NCBI GenBank assembly: GCA_947168065.1
Contig: CAMVKH010000003.1
Location: 124,001-188,000, forward strand
Reading direction: 5' to 3'
DNA: 64,000 nt
Origin: an uncultured Bacteroidales bacterium
GTDB taxonomy: Bacteria > Bacteroidota > Bacteroidia > Bacteroidales > UBA932
Under the pieces are notes generated by a model. It did not search any database, was not told the DNA's origin, and saw nothing but the letters and a program-made list of their open reading frames with translations. Each line of letters starts with the position of its first letter. Position 1 is the stretch's first letter. Made by a program: the position numbers and the translations under genes. This document shows positions 49,553 through 60,624 of the stretch, piece by piece.

Positions 49553-50293
49553 ATGCTCCTGTTCCCCAACGCCAAGGTCAATCTGGGCCTGAATGTCATC
49601 CGCAAGCGCTCCGACGGCTATCACGACATAGAGACGCTCTTCGTGCCTGTGCCGGATCTTTGCGACGTGCTGGAACTGGTGCGCGCCGACACGTTCCGGA
49701 TGCACGTATGCAACGCGGAGATCGCGGGCGAGAACCTCTGCGAGAAGGCCTGGCGGCTGCTCGCCCAGCGCTTCGGCATCCCGCCGGTGGAAATCCATCT
49801 CTACAAGAAGATTCCGATGGGCGCGGGACTGGGCGGCGGATCGGCCGATGCGGCCTTCACCCTGTCGGGCCTCAACACGCTTTTCAGCCTAGGACTCCCT
49901 AAAGAGGAACTCGCCGGACTGGCGGCTCAGCTGGGCAGCGACTGTGCCTTCTTCATCTTCAACAAGCCGATGCTGGCCCGGGGCCGCGGCGAAATCCTCA
50001 CGCCCTTCCACTTCTCGCTGGAGGGATACAGGTTGCGTATCTTTCCGCAAAATGTTTTCGTATCGACGAAAGAAGCCTATGCCGGCGTCACGCCGCACGA
50101 ACCGGAGCACCGCATCGAAACGGTGGTCAGGCGTCCGATCGACGAGTGGAAAGATTTGCTGGTCAATGATTTCGAGGCGAGCGTATTCGCGCGTCATCCG
50201 GAGCTGGCGCTTGCCAAACAGGCCCTCTACGACGAGGGCGCGCGCTATGCGGCCATGTCGGGCAGCGGGTCAGCGCTGTTTGCAATCTACTAG
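49553..50293 (+). CDS. ispE: 4-diphosphocytidyl-2-C-methyl-D-erythritol kinase
   Basis: IspE phosphorylates CDP-methylerythritol in the MEP route to isoprenoids. The 246-residue GHMP kinase has the family start FPNAKVNLGLNVIRKRSDGY with HDIET, the ATP loop PMGAGLGGGSADAAF (about residue 88), GSDCAFFI, and the C-terminal MSGSGSALFAIY. It is slightly shorter than the about 280 of other phyla. It starts 4 bp after nrdJ and its final 24 bp overlap the convergent DUF5106 gene. Confidence 0.96.
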   Translation: MLLFPNAKVNLGLNVIRKRSDGYHDIETLFVPVPDLCDVLELVRADTFRMHVCNAEIAGENLCEKAWRLLAQRFGIPPVEIHLYKKIPMGAGLGGGSADAAFTLSGLNTLFSLGLPKEELAGLAAQLGSDCAFFIFNKPMLARGRGEILTPFHFSLEGYRLRIFPQNVFVSTKEAYAGVTPHEPEHRIETVVRRPIDEWKDLLVNDFEASVFARHPELALAKQALYDEGARYAAMSGSGSALFAIY

Positions 50294-51097
50294 GATCAAT
50301 TCGAGCGGGGCGTCCTTCCGGATGACCCGCTTTTCTTCATCAAGCAGATAAAGGGAAGGAATGGCACGCAGCCAGTAGCGCGTGTTGCTGTTGAGCACCT
50401 GGTCGGGGTCGTAACCGCAGACCCAGCTGGCCGGGTAATTGGGCAGATAGTCCATCCAAGCTTGGATGTCGGTATCGGGGTAGATGTTGACTACGAGCAG
50501 TTCGCCGGAGGCGATCATCGCCTCGATGGTCGGGTCGGCCGCCATGGTTTCGGTAATCTCCTTGCAGTTGGGGCAGCCCGGATTGCTGAAGAACAGCAGG
50601 GTGCGTCTCGGCCGGACGGGCCGGCTGTCGATGGTCTCGTAAAGTGAGTGCGAGCGTCCGTTGCGCGTCATGAAACTGAAGTCTGCGGCCGGGGTACCGG
50701 GGCGGTTGAGGACGATGCGGGGCGCGCACCAGCGGGCGTAGGCCTGCTGCTCCTGGGTGGCATGGGGCGAATTGAGCATGTGGTCCACCACGGGGATGTA
50801 GAGTTCCTCGTTGCGATAGGGGCTGTTGGGATCGAAGATAAAGAATTCCTGCAGTTTGACGAGTTGCTGCCACTGGGCGCTGTCACCTTCTGCCGCCCGC
50901 ATCACGCTGTCCTGCCTTCGGAAGGCGACCGTCAGGGGAACGTTTTGCAGGTCAATGACATACTTTTCGAACAGAGCCTGCTGCGTGGCCTGCGAACGGG
51001 AGCCGTATTCCGACAGGGAATGGTTTTCCGCGGCAGGTTTGCAGGAAAAAAGCAGGGACAGGAGCACTGCGAACAGGGCCAGGTGACATTTTGTCAT
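50270..51097 (-). CDS. DUF5106/thioredoxin-like lipoprotein
   Basis: A 275-residue lipoprotein (ATG 51097; signal ends LLSLLFSC, Cys at about residue 19). The first half is a helical DUF5106-type domain (YVIDLQNVPLTVAFRRQDSV onward). The second half is a thioredoxin fold with a redox-like CPNC motif (FFSNPGCPNCKEI, about residue 180), GELLVVNIYPD and a cis-Pro segment (AIPSLYLLDEEKRVI). It is probably a periplasm-facing thiol-disulfide protein, as is common in Bacteroidales. An upstream box (TATTTTTG, 51136-51143) could drive it. Its tail overlaps the end of ispE antisense by 24 bp. Confidence 0.88.
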   Translation of the reverse strand: MTKCHLALFAVLLSLLFSCKPAAENHSLSEYGSRSQATQQALFEKYVIDLQNVPLTVAFRRQDSVMRAAEGDSAQWQQLVKLQEFFIFDPNSPYRNEELYIPVVDHMLNSPHATQEQQAYARWCAPRIVLNRPGTPAADFSFMTRNGRSHSLYETIDSRPVRPRRTLLFFSNPGCPNCKEITETMAADPTIEAMIASGELLVVNIYPDTDIQAWMDYLPNYPASWVCGYDPDQVLNSNTRYWLRAIPSLYLLDEEKRVIRKDAPLELILVDCKQR

Positions 51098-51171
51098 AAT
51101 TCCGGTGTTGGCATCCAATTTGCCGTTAGCAGGGGCAAAAATAAACAAAAAACGTTAAAAATATATTGATC

Positions 51172-53087
<1,916 letters not shown>

Positions 53088-53112
53088 GCTTGACCAGGAA
53101 TCTGTCCCAGAA

Positions 53113-53138
53113 CCTCCGTCCCCGGACGGAGGTTTTTT
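53113..53138 (+). terminator. Rho-independent terminator of groESL
   Basis: CCTCCGTCC (53113-53121) pairs with GGACGGAGG (53124-53132) over a CC loop, followed by TTTTTT. Confidence 0.95.
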
Positions 53139-53157
53139 ATTATCGCCGAAATATTAC

Positions 53158-53165
53158 TACTTTTG
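53158..53165 (+). promoter_or_regulatory. -7 box (TACTTTTG) for the suf operon
   Basis: Exact TAnnTTTG match ending 9 nt before the sufB ATG at 53175, another very short predicted leader. Confidence 0.55.
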
Positions 53166-53174
53166 TCCCCGACA

Positions 53175-54635
53175 ATGAAAGAAAGCGACAAAATCATAGA
53201 AGAGGTCACCTCGGGGGAGTACGAGCACGGGTTCGAGACGAAGGTGGAGCAGGACTTCATCCCGAAAGGCCTCAAAGAAGATATCATTCGGCTGATTTCA
53301 CGGAAGAAAGAGGAACCGCAGTGGCTGCTGGACTTCCGGCTCAAGGCCTTTCGGCAGTGGCAGAAAATGACGCTTCCCACCTGGGCGCATCTGGACATTC
53401 CGCCCATCGATTTCCAGGATATCGTCTATTACGCCGCCCCCAAGGCGGCGCACAAGTCGGGGAAGCGTGCCATCGACCCTGAGATTGAGAAGACCTTCGA
53501 CAAGCTGGGCATCCCGCTCAATGAGCGGGATGCGCTCGCCGGGCTGGCGGATGGAAGCGGCACGGCTGTGGACGCCGTGTTCGACAGCGTGTCGGTCAAG
53601 ACTACCTTCAGCGAAACGCTGGCCGAGAAGGGCATCATCTTCTGTTCCTTCTCCGAAGCTGTGAAGAACTATCCGCAACTGGTGCAGAAATATCTGGCAA
53701 CGGTCGTCCCGATGGCCGACAACTTCTACAGCGCCCTGAACAGCGCCGTCTTCAGCGACGGTTCGTTCTGCTATATCCCCAAAGGTGTCCGCTGCCCGAT
53801 GGAGCTCTCGAGCTACTTCCGCATCAACGCCCGGGGCACCGGCCAGTTCGAACGCACGCTCATCGTAGCCGATGAAGGCTCCTACGTGAGCTACCTCGAA
53901 GGTTGCACCGCCCCGCGCCGCGACGAAGCGCAGCTCCACGCCGCCGTGGTGGAGATCATCGTGGAAAAAGACGCCGAAGTGAAGTATTCCACCGTCCAGA
54001 ACTGGTATCCCGGCGATGCCGAAGGACGCGGCGGTATCTACAACTTCGTCACCAAGCGCGGCATGTGCAAGGGCAGTGGCAGCCGTCTGTTCTGGACCCA
54101 GGTCGAGACGGGCAGCGCCATCACCTGGAAATACCCGAGCACCATCCTCAAGGGCGACAATTCCCTGTCTGAATTCTATTCTGTGGCCGTGACCAACAAC
54201 CGCCAGCAGGCCGACACGGGCACGAAGATGATCCATATCGGCCGGAACACCACCAGCCGCATCGTCAGCAAAGGTATCTCGGCCGGCCGCAGCCAGAACA
54301 GCTACCGCGGCATGGTGAAGGTGCTGCCCGGCGCCGAAGGGGCCCGCAACCACTCGCAGTGCGATTCGCTCCTGCTGGGCGACAAGTGCGGTGCACACAC
54401 CTTCCCGGTCATCGATTCCGCCAACCCGGGCGCCACGATCGAACACGAGGCCACCACTTCGAAGATCAGCGACGACCAGCTCTTCTACTGCCGCCAGCGG
54501 GGCATCACCGAAGAAGACGCCATCGGCTTGATCGTCAATGGCTATGCTAAGGAAGTGCTGGGCAAGCTGCCGATGGAATTCGCCGTCGAGGCGCAAAAAC
54601 TGCTGCAAGTCTCTCTGGAGGGGAGTATCGGATGA
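53175..54635 (+). CDS. sufB: Fe-S cluster assembly scaffold SufB
   Basis: SufB is the scaffold on which the SufBCD complex builds Fe-S clusters. The 486-residue protein has the N-terminal region with [16 protein letters not shown] and the central [19 protein letters not shown]. The beta-helix holds [37 protein letters not shown] and FHSQ-equivalent text. The core ends in [20 protein letters not shown] with [17 protein letters not shown]. The ATG at 53175 is used because a promoter box ends just before it. Length is normal. A pnuC-like gene overlaps its stop (ATGA) and separates it from sufC. Confidence 0.97.
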   Translation: MKESDKIIEEVTSGEYEHGFETKVEQDFIPKGLKEDIIRLISRKKEEPQWLLDFRLKAFRQWQKMTLPTWAHLDIPPIDFQDIVYYAAPKAAHKSGKRAIDPEIEKTFDKLGIPLNERDALAGLADGSGTAVDAVFDSVSVKTTFSETLAEKGIIFCSFSEAVKNYPQLVQKYLATVVPMADNFYSALNSAVFSDGSFCYIPKGVRCPMELSSYFRINARGTGQFERTLIVADEGSYVSYLEGCTAPRRDEAQLHAAVVEIIVEKDAEVKYSTVQNWYPGDAEGRGGIYNFVTKRGMCKGSGSRLFWTQVETGSAITWKYPSTILKGDNSLSEFYSVAVTNNRQQADTGTKMIHIGRNTTSRIVSKGISAGRSQNSYRGMVKVLPGAEGARNHSQCDSLLLGDKCGAHTFPVIDSANPGATIEHEATTSKISDDQLFYCRQRGITEEDAIGLIVNGYAKEVLGKLPMEFAVEAQKLLQVSLEGSIG

Positions 54636-55222
54636 CGTTCAACTGGCTCGATCTGATCAGTTCGCTGCTCGGCCTGACCTGCGTTTTTCTCGCCGGCCGG
54701 GGCAGCAAGTATAATTTCTGGGTAGGCTATCTCTACACGGCCGCCCTGTTCTTCCTTTTCTGGCAGAAAAACCTGGTCGCCTCGCTGCTGCTCCAGCCCG
54801 TTTCGCTGGGCATCAACATCCTCGGCCATTACCGCTGGACCCATCCCAAGGAAGGGGAGACCAGCTCCGAGAAGCAAGGCGAACTCAAGGTTTCGATGCT
54901 CAACTGGTATGAGCGCGTGCTGACCGTGGTCATCGTGCTGGTGGTCGCGGCGCTCTGGGGCTGGCTGCTGCGGCGCATTTTCCCCGCCGACCCGCACCCG
55001 TATCTCGATTCCTGCGTCACCATCCTGATCCTCGTGGCCCAGTTCCTCAGCGCCCAGAAGAAATGGGACTGCTGGATTGCCTGGATCGTCGTCAATATCA
55101 CCCAGCTCATCCTGCACCTGTCGGTAGGCAACATCTTCATGCCCATCGTCAGCGCACTGTACCTGGTCAACGGCGTCATCTCCCTGATAAACTGGGAGAA
55201 AATGTATAAACGGAAAGCCTGA
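54632..55222 (+). CDS. pnuC: PnuC-family membrane transporter embedded in the suf operon
   Basis: A 196-residue integral membrane protein of the PnuC/SWEET-like family with about seven helices. Conserved positions include [20 protein letters not shown] (residues 26-45), [18 protein letters not shown] (residues 53-70, the Q/N and Trp substrate region), and [20 protein letters not shown] near 148. It shares layout but little obvious sequence with the PnuC at 35159. Its start overlaps the sufB stop and its stop overlaps the sufC start, so it is translated as part of the suf operon. Substrate could be a vitamin precursor (nicotinamide riboside, thiamine, riboflavin); nothing in the sequence settles it. 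Confidence 0.85.
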   Translation: MTFNWLDLISSLLGLTCVFLAGRGSKYNFWVGYLYTAALFFLFWQKNLVASLLLQPVSLGINILGHYRWTHPKEGETSSEKQGELKVSMLNWYERVLTVVIVLVVAALWGWLLRRIFPADPHPYLDSCVTILILVAQFLSAQKKWDCWIAWIVVNITQLILHLSVGNIFMPIVSALYLVNGVISLINWEKMYKRKA

Positions 55223-55980
55223 TGAATACACTTCTTACCATCAAGAACCTGCATGCCTCGGTCGGAGAAAAGGAAATCCTCCGGGGCATCGACCTGACCG
55301 TCAACCCCGGTGAGGTCCACGCCATCATGGGTCCCAACGGCGCGGGCAAGAGCACCTTGTCGGCCGTCCTGGCCGGTCGCGACACCTTCACCGTGACGGA
55401 AGGTTCCGTCACGTACGACGGCCGCGACCTGCTCGCCCTTTCGCCGGAAGAGCGTTCCTGGGCCGGCATCTTCCTGGGATTCCAGTACCCGATCGAAATT
55501 CCGGGCGTGAGCAATGCCAACTTCATGAAGGCCGCCGTGGCCGAGCAGCGCAAGCAGCGCGGCCTGGAGCCCCTCAGCGCAGCGCAGTTCCTCAAGCTGA
55601 TGCGCGAGAAGATGGCCTGCGTCGAAATGGACGGCAGTTTCTCGAGCCGCGGGGTAAACGTGGGTTTCTCGGGCGGCGAGAAGAAGCGCAATGAGATCTT
55701 CCAGATGGCGATGCTCGAGCCGCGCCTGGCCATCCTCGACGAGACGGATTCCGGCCTTGACGTCGATGCCCTTCGCATCGTGGCTTCGGGCGTCAACAAA
55801 CTCCGCAAACCCGACAACGCCTTCCTCGTGATCACGCACTACCAGCGCCTGCTCGACTACATTGTCCCCGATGTCATCCACGTGCTCTACAAGGGCCGCA
55901 TCATCAAGACCGCCGGACGGGAACTGGCGCTCGAAATCGAAAAGAAAGGCTACGACTGGCTCATCCATGAAAGCGAATGA
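55222..55980 (+). CDS. sufC: Fe-S cluster assembly ATPase SufC
   Basis: SufC is the ABC-type ATPase that drives conformational change in SufBCD. The 252-residue protein has Walker A GPNGAGKSTLSAVLAG (about residue 36), Q-loop GIFLGFQYPIEIPGVSN, signature VGFSGGEKKRNEIFQM (about 150), Walker B LAILDETDSGLDVDALR and the H-loop (VITHYQRLLDYI). It overlaps the pnuC-like gene by one base (TGATG) and sufD by 14 bp. Confidence 0.98.
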   Translation: MNTLLTIKNLHASVGEKEILRGIDLTVNPGEVHAIMGPNGAGKSTLSAVLAGRDTFTVTEGSVTYDGRDLLALSPEERSWAGIFLGFQYPIEIPGVSNANFMKAAVAEQRKQRGLEPLSAAQFLKLMREKMACVEMDGSFSSRGVNVGFSGGEKKRNEIFQMAMLEPRLAILDETDSGLDVDALRIVASGVNKLRKPDNAFLVITHYQRLLDYIVPDVIHVLYKGRIIKTAGRELALEIEKKGYDWLIHESE

Positions 55981-56689
55981 TACGATAAGGAAGGAATTCC
56001 TCACCAACCCTGCGGGGCGAATCCGGATCGCGCTGGAAGAAAACGCTTCCGCCGAGTATCTGGTGCTGCAGGACGGCGCGGAAGCCGCTGCCGGCGAGAC
56101 GTTCTGGGAGATTTCCCTGCCGGAAGGCGCCTCGCTCAAGATGGTGTTCCTCTCGCTCGACGGCTCGGTGAGCAATCACCTCGACATCGCCCTTGCCGGC
56201 GGCAGGGCCTCCTGCGACCTGAGCGGCCTGAGCCTGGCCAGCGGCACGCAGCGGATGGACTACGACATTCGGATGACGCACTTGGTTCCGGACTGTCAGA
56301 GCAACCAGCTCTTCAAGACCCTGGTTGCAGACCGGGCGGTCACGCATTTCGACGGACTGGTCAAGGTGGTCCCGGATGCACAGCGTACGGAAGCCTATCA
56401 GGCGAACCACAACCTGCTGCTCAGCGAGCAGGCCCACGCCTTCACCCGTCCGCAGCTGGAAATCTATGCCGACGACGTGAAGTGCAGCCACGGTGCCACG
56501 ATCGGCCGCCTGAATGCCGACGAACTCTTCTATATGCGTTCACGCGGCATCCGGGCCGAAGAGGCCCGGCTGCTCCAGCAACTGGCCTTCGCCGGCGAGA
56601 TCGTGGACCGGATCTCCACGCCCGAATGGTGCGAAAAAATGCACGTTTTGGTAGAAAAGCGGCTCCGCAGCGCATTTTCTTCTTGTTAA
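55967..56689 (+). CDS. sufD: Fe-S cluster assembly protein SufD, short form
   Basis: SufD partners SufB and SufC in cluster assembly. This 240-residue protein corresponds to the C-terminal beta-helix and helical tail of the family: RMDYDIRMTHLVPDCQSNQL, FDGLVKVVPDAQRTEAYQAN, YADDVKCSHGATIGRLNADE and FYMRSRGIRAEEARLLQQL. Typical SufD is about 400-450 residues, so roughly the N-terminal third or more is missing. The ATG at 55967 overlaps sufC by 14 bp, leaving no space for a longer version upstream. sufS and sufE do not follow; the operon ends here. Confidence 0.93.
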   Translation: MKANDTIRKEFLTNPAGRIRIALEENASAEYLVLQDGAEAAAGETFWEISLPEGASLKMVFLSLDGSVSNHLDIALAGGRASCDLSGLSLASGTQRMDYDIRMTHLVPDCQSNQLFKTLVADRAVTHFDGLVKVVPDAQRTEAYQANHNLLLSEQAHAFTRPQLEIYADDVKCSHGATIGRLNADELFYMRSRGIRAEEARLLQQLAFAGEIVDRISTPEWCEKMHVLVEKRLRSAFSSC

Positions 56690-56731
56690 AACTGCGCTAA
56701 AATTTGTCAATAAGTAGAATTTTGTAGAAAA

Positions 56732-56761
56732 GTTGCGTTTTTTTGCATTTTGGGACGCAAC
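56732..56761. other. Hairpin in the sufD 3' region
   Basis: GTTGCGT (56732-56738) pairs with ACGCAAC (56755-56761) around a T-rich 16-nt loop. It lies 43 bp after the sufD stop and 58 bp before the terminator; function unclear. Confidence 0.4.
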
Positions 56762-56818
56762 ATTCGAGACCCGAACTGCATCTAATAGGTGGTTTAGGTT
56801 TTAGTATATTATCATCAG

Positions 56819-56854
56819 AAAGGGCGGCCACTCGCGAGGAGGACCGCCCTTTTT
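56819..56854. terminator. Bidirectional terminator between sufD and dnaE
   Basis: AAAGGGCGG (56819-56827) pairs with CCGCCCTTT (56844-56852), A-rich before and T-rich after, so it can stop transcripts from both convergent units. Confidence 0.9.
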
Positions 56855-56871
56855 CTATGTCGGCTCGCGCC

Positions 56872-59800
56872 TTATAGCGTCACCTTTTTCACCAGCTGGT
56901 ACCGGAGTCCGTGCTGATCGAGGAAATCAATGAGTTCGTAGCCAGGGGAGACCGTGTATTTCTTGGAGAAGAGGCTCAGCTTGTCTTCCGCTCCGTCGTG
57001 CGAGAAGCGCAGGTCGATGAAGAGCCGCGCGGCACCCTTGTGGTGCTTGCACTCCTTGACCAGGGCCTTGCGCAGTTCCGCCGTGGAGGCATCCAGCGGC
57101 AGTTCGACGTGGAATTCCTTGATGAAATCGTCGCGGGTGTTGGGAAGCAGCGCCATGTTGAGGATGCGCAGTTCATAGCTGTCGCCCGCGCTTTCGTCGT
57201 CTTTCTTGCGGAAACGTTGTTTGACGGCGCACTTGAGCAGCAGGGCGGTGCCGACCTGCGTGTATTTCATGAAGGTCTCGTAGTCCTTGCTGAAAAGCGA
57301 GAAGCTGTGGCTGCCGGTGTAGTCTTCCAGCGTGAAGCGGCACCAGGGCTTGTTGCCGTTCTTGGTATAGCGGATGTCGCATTCCGACACGAGTCCCGCT
57401 ACGTAGTATTCCTTGTTCTGTACCGACTTGTCGCTCTGCATCGTGCGCTCGATCTCGTCAAGCCGGGCGATGTTGACCGTGGCGAACTGCTCGATCTCGA
57501 ACTTGAAGCGGTCGAGCGGATGGGCCGACAGGTACATGCCCACGCATTCCTTCTCCTTCTTGAGGAATTCCATCTCGTTGTACTCGGGCTGCAGGGGCGG
57601 GATGGCCGGCCGCACGGGCTTGAGCTCCTCCATATCGCCGAACAGGCTCATCGAGGCCGACATCGTATCGTTCTGGAATTTCGTGGCATAGCGGAGCAGG
57701 GCGTCGAGATACACGTCGTCCTTGCTGCTGCCGGTCTCGTAGAAGAACTGCGGGCGGGTGATTTCCGGGAAGCTGTCGAAGGCGCCGGCATAGACCAGGC
57801 ATTCCATGACCTTGCGGTTGATCAGGCCCAGCGGCATGCGTTCCACGAAGTCGAAGATGCCGCGGAAGGGGCCGCCTTTCTGCCGCTCGGCGATTACCGC
57901 GTCGATCACGCCGCCGCCCACGCCCTTGATGCCGCCCATGCCGAAACGGATGTTGCCGGCCTTGTTGACCGTGAACTCCGTGGCGCTCTCGTTGATGTCG
58001 GGGCCCAGGACCAGGATCTGCCAGCGGCGGCAGTCGTCCATGATCTTGGAGATCTCGTCCATATTGTCGAGATTGCAGCTGAGGTTGGCGGCGAAGAACT
58101 CGGCCGGGTAGTGGGCCTTCAGGTAGGCGGTCTGGTAACTCACCCAGGCATAGCAGGTGGCGTGGCTCTTGTTGAAGGCATATTCGGCGAAAGCCCGCCA
58201 GTCCTGCCAGATCTTGCCGAGCAGCTCTTCCGAGTGGCCGTGGGCCCGTCCGCCTTCCATGAACTTGACATAGAGTTCCTCCATGTCCTTGATCTTCTTC
58301 TTGCCCATGGCTTTGCGGAGCTTGTCGGCCTGGCCCTTGGTGAAGCCGGCCAGCTGCTGCGACAGCAGCATCACCTGCTCCTGGTAGACCGTGATGCCAT
58401 AGGTGTCTTTCAGGAATTCCTCCATCTCCGGCGTGTCGTAGGCGATGGGCTTGATGCCCTGCTTGCGGTCGACGAAGTCGGGGATGTAGTCCATCGGACC
58501 CGGCCGGTAGAGCGCGTTCATGGCGATCAGGTCTTCAAAGCGCTCCGGCTGCAGCTTTTGCAGCCATTCCTTCATGCCGGGCGACTCGAACTGGAAGATC
58601 GAGGTGGTGTCGCCGCGGCCGTAGAGTTCGTAGGTGGCCTTGTCGTCGATGGGGATGGCTTCGATGTCGATGTCAACGCCGTGGCCTTTCTTGATCAGGT
58701 CGAGCGTCTTGTGGATGATCGACAGGGTGTTCAGGCCCAGGAAGTCCATCTTGAGCAGGCCGCATTCCTCGATGTAGTGGCCGTCGTACTGCGAGGTCCA
58801 CACGTCCTGGCCCGTGTCCTTGTCTTTCGACAGGCAGATGGGGATGTAGTCGGACAGGTTGCCCGGCCCGATGATCGTGGCGCAGGCGTGCATGCCGACC
58901 TGCCGGACGCTGCCTTCCAGCTGTTCGGCGAATTCGAGCACTTCCTTGTTGAGTTCGTTGTTCTCCTTGGAGAGCTCCTCCTTGAATTCGGGCACCAGGC
59001 GGAAACAGTTCTTGAGCGTGATCTTGACGTTCTTCTCTTCCAGCTGGCCCTTGTCGTTGCGCACCCGCTCGCTCAGGCGGGCCGGCACCATCTTCGAGAG
59101 GCGGTTGCTCTCGTCGATCGACACGTGGCTGATGCGGGCCACATCCTTGATGGCGCCCTTGGCCAGCATCGTGCCGAAGGTGATGACGCGCGACACGTGG
59201 TCGACGCCGTAGGTGTCCTCGACATAGCGGTGGGCCGCCTCCAGGTTCTCGAAGTCCACGTCGATATCGGGCATCGAGATGCGCTCGGGGTTGAGGAAAC
59301 GCTCGAACAGGAGCTGGTACTTGATCGGGTCCAGGTTCGTGATCCAGAGGCAATAAGCCACCACGCTGCCCGCTGCGGACCCACGGCCCGGTCCCACGAG
59401 CCAGCCCTGGTTGCGCATGGCGCGGATGTAGTCCTGCACGATGAGGAAGTAGTCGGGGAAGCCCATCGAGGAGATGGTTTTCAGCTCGAAGTCGATGCGC
59501 TCGGCCTGCTCGTCGGTGAGCGTTTCGCCGTAGCGGATCTTCGCGCCCTGGTATGTGAGGTGGCACAGATACGCCACGGACTTGCAGAAATCGTCGCCGC
59601 GGTAGTTGCCCTTGGGGTCGTTCTTGCCCGCCTCGATGTAGGGGTGGTATTGCTCGAGATACTTGTCGATGTCGGCCAGGAACGCCGCATCGATCTTGTA
59701 TTTGGGCAGGATGTAGTCGTGGTCGATCTTGTAGGCTTCGACCTTGTCCGCCACTTCGATCGTGTGGGCGATGACTTCGGGATGGTCGGGAAAGAGCGCC

Positions 59801-60603
59801 GCCATCTCCTCTTCGCTCTTGAGATACTCCTGCTGCGTGTAGCGCAGACGCTTGGGGTCGTCGATGTCGGAGTTGGTGGTCAGGCAGATGAGGCGGTCGT
59901 GGGCCGGTCCGTCTTCCTTGCGGATGAAGTGTACGTCGTTGGTAGCCACCACCTTGACGTCGAATTCGCGGGCCAGGTCGAAGAGCACGGGGTTGACCAC
60001 CATCTGGGCACGGTACACGTCGTCGTCCAGGCCGGGAACCTCGGTCTTGTGGCACATCACTTCGAGGTAGTAGTCGTCGCCGAAGACGCGCTTGTGCCAG
60101 CGCACGGCCTCGCGGGCGGCTTCCAGGTCGCCGTCCATGATGTCGCGGGGCAGCTCGCCCGCCAGGCAGGCGGAGCAGCAAATCAGGTTCTCGTGATACT
60201 GTTCCAGCACCTCGTGCGACACGCGCGGCTTGTAGTACATGCCGTGGATGTGGCCTTCGGTGCAGATCTTCATCAGGTTCTTGTAGCCCTCGTAGTTCTT
60301 GGCCAGCAGCGTGAGATGGTAGTACTTGCGGTGGTCGTTGTCCTTGAGGTGATGGTCGTAGTGCCGGGTCACATAGACCTCGCAGCCGATGATGGGTTTG
60401 ACGATGGGCTGCTTGTTCCCGTCCAGGTTGCTCTTGTCGTAGGCGAACTTGAAGAACTCCTTCACGCCGTACATGTTGCCGTGGTCGGTGATGGCCAGGG
60501 CCGGCATCCCGAGCTCACGGGCCCGCGCGAACAGTTTTCCGATGTCGGACAGGCCGTCGAGGATCGAGTATTGCGTGTGGACGTGCAGGTGGACGAAGGA
60601 CAT
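56872..60603 (-). CDS. dnaE: DNA polymerase III alpha subunit
   Basis: The replicative polymerase subunit. The 1243-residue DnaE-type protein starts with the PHP domain (SFVHLHVHTQYSILDGLSDI and ITDHGNMYG). The polymerase core includes VGPGRGSAAGSVVAYCLWIT, the metal aspartates in MPDIDVDFE (about residue 445), and RQVGMHACATII. It continues through fingers (YQEQVMLLSQQLAGFTKGQA with DKLRKAMGKK), the helix-hairpin-helix region (GMGGIKGVGGGVIDAVIAER) and an OB fold (YYVAGLVSECDIRYTKNGN). Length is typical for Bacteroidota. It is the last gene of a gpmI-hutH-dnaE run on the minus strand. Confidence 0.98.
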   Translation of the reverse strand: MSFVHLHVHTQYSILDGLSDIGKLFARARELGMPALAITDHGNMYGVKEFFKFAYDKSNLDGNKQPIVKPIIGCEVYVTRHYDHHLKDNDHRKYYHLTLLAKNYEGYKNLMKICTEGHIHGMYYKPRVSHEVLEQYHENLICCSACLAGELPRDIMDGDLEAAREAVRWHKRVFGDDYYLEVMCHKTEVPGLDDDVYRAQMVVNPVLFDLAREFDVKVVATNDVHFIRKEDGPAHDRLICLTTNSDIDDPKRLRYTQQEYLKSEEEMAALFPDHPEVIAHTIEVADKVEAYKIDHDYILPKYKIDAAFLADIDKYLEQYHPYIEAGKNDPKGNYRGDDFCKSVAYLCHLTYQGAKIRYGETLTDEQAERIDFELKTISSMGFPDYFLIVQDYIRAMRNQGWLVGPGRGSAAGSVVAYCLWITNLDPIKYQLLFERFLNPERISMPDIDVDFENLEAAHRYVEDTYGVDHVSRVITFGTMLAKGAIKDVARISHVSIDESNRLSKMVPARLSERVRNDKGQLEEKNVKITLKNCFRLVPEFKEELSKENNELNKEVLEFAEQLEGSVRQVGMHACATIIGPGNLSDYIPICLSKDKDTGQDVWTSQYDGHYIEECGLLKMDFLGLNTLSIIHKTLDLIKKGHGVDIDIEAIPIDDKATYELYGRGDTTSIFQFESPGMKEWLQKLQPERFEDLIAMNALYRPGPMDYIPDFVDRKQGIKPIAYDTPEMEEFLKDTYGITVYQEQVMLLSQQLAGFTKGQADKLRKAMGKKKIKDMEELYVKFMEGGRAHGHSEELLGKIWQDWRAFAEYAFNKSHATCYAWVSYQTAYLKAHYPAEFFAANLSCNLDNMDEISKIMDDCRRWQILVLGPDINESATEFTVNKAGNIRFGMGGIKGVGGGVIDAVIAERQKGGPFRGIFDFVERMPLGLINRKVMECLVYAGAFDSFPEITRPQFFYETGSSKDDVYLDALLRYATKFQNDTMSASMSLFGDMEELKPVRPAIPPLQPEYNEMEFLKKEKECVGMYLSAHPLDRFKFEIEQFATVNIARLDEIERTMQSDKSVQNKEYYVAGLVSECDIRYTKNGNKPWCRFTLEDYTGSHSFSLFSKDYETFMKYTQVGTALLLKCAVKQRFRKKDDESAGDSYELRILNMALLPNTRDDFIKEFHVELPLDASTAELRKALVKECKHHKGAARLFIDLRFSHDGAEDKLSLFSKKYTVSPGYELIDFLDQHGLRYQLVKKVTL

Positions 60604-60624
60604 GGGACGGGGAAAGGGCTTGGA

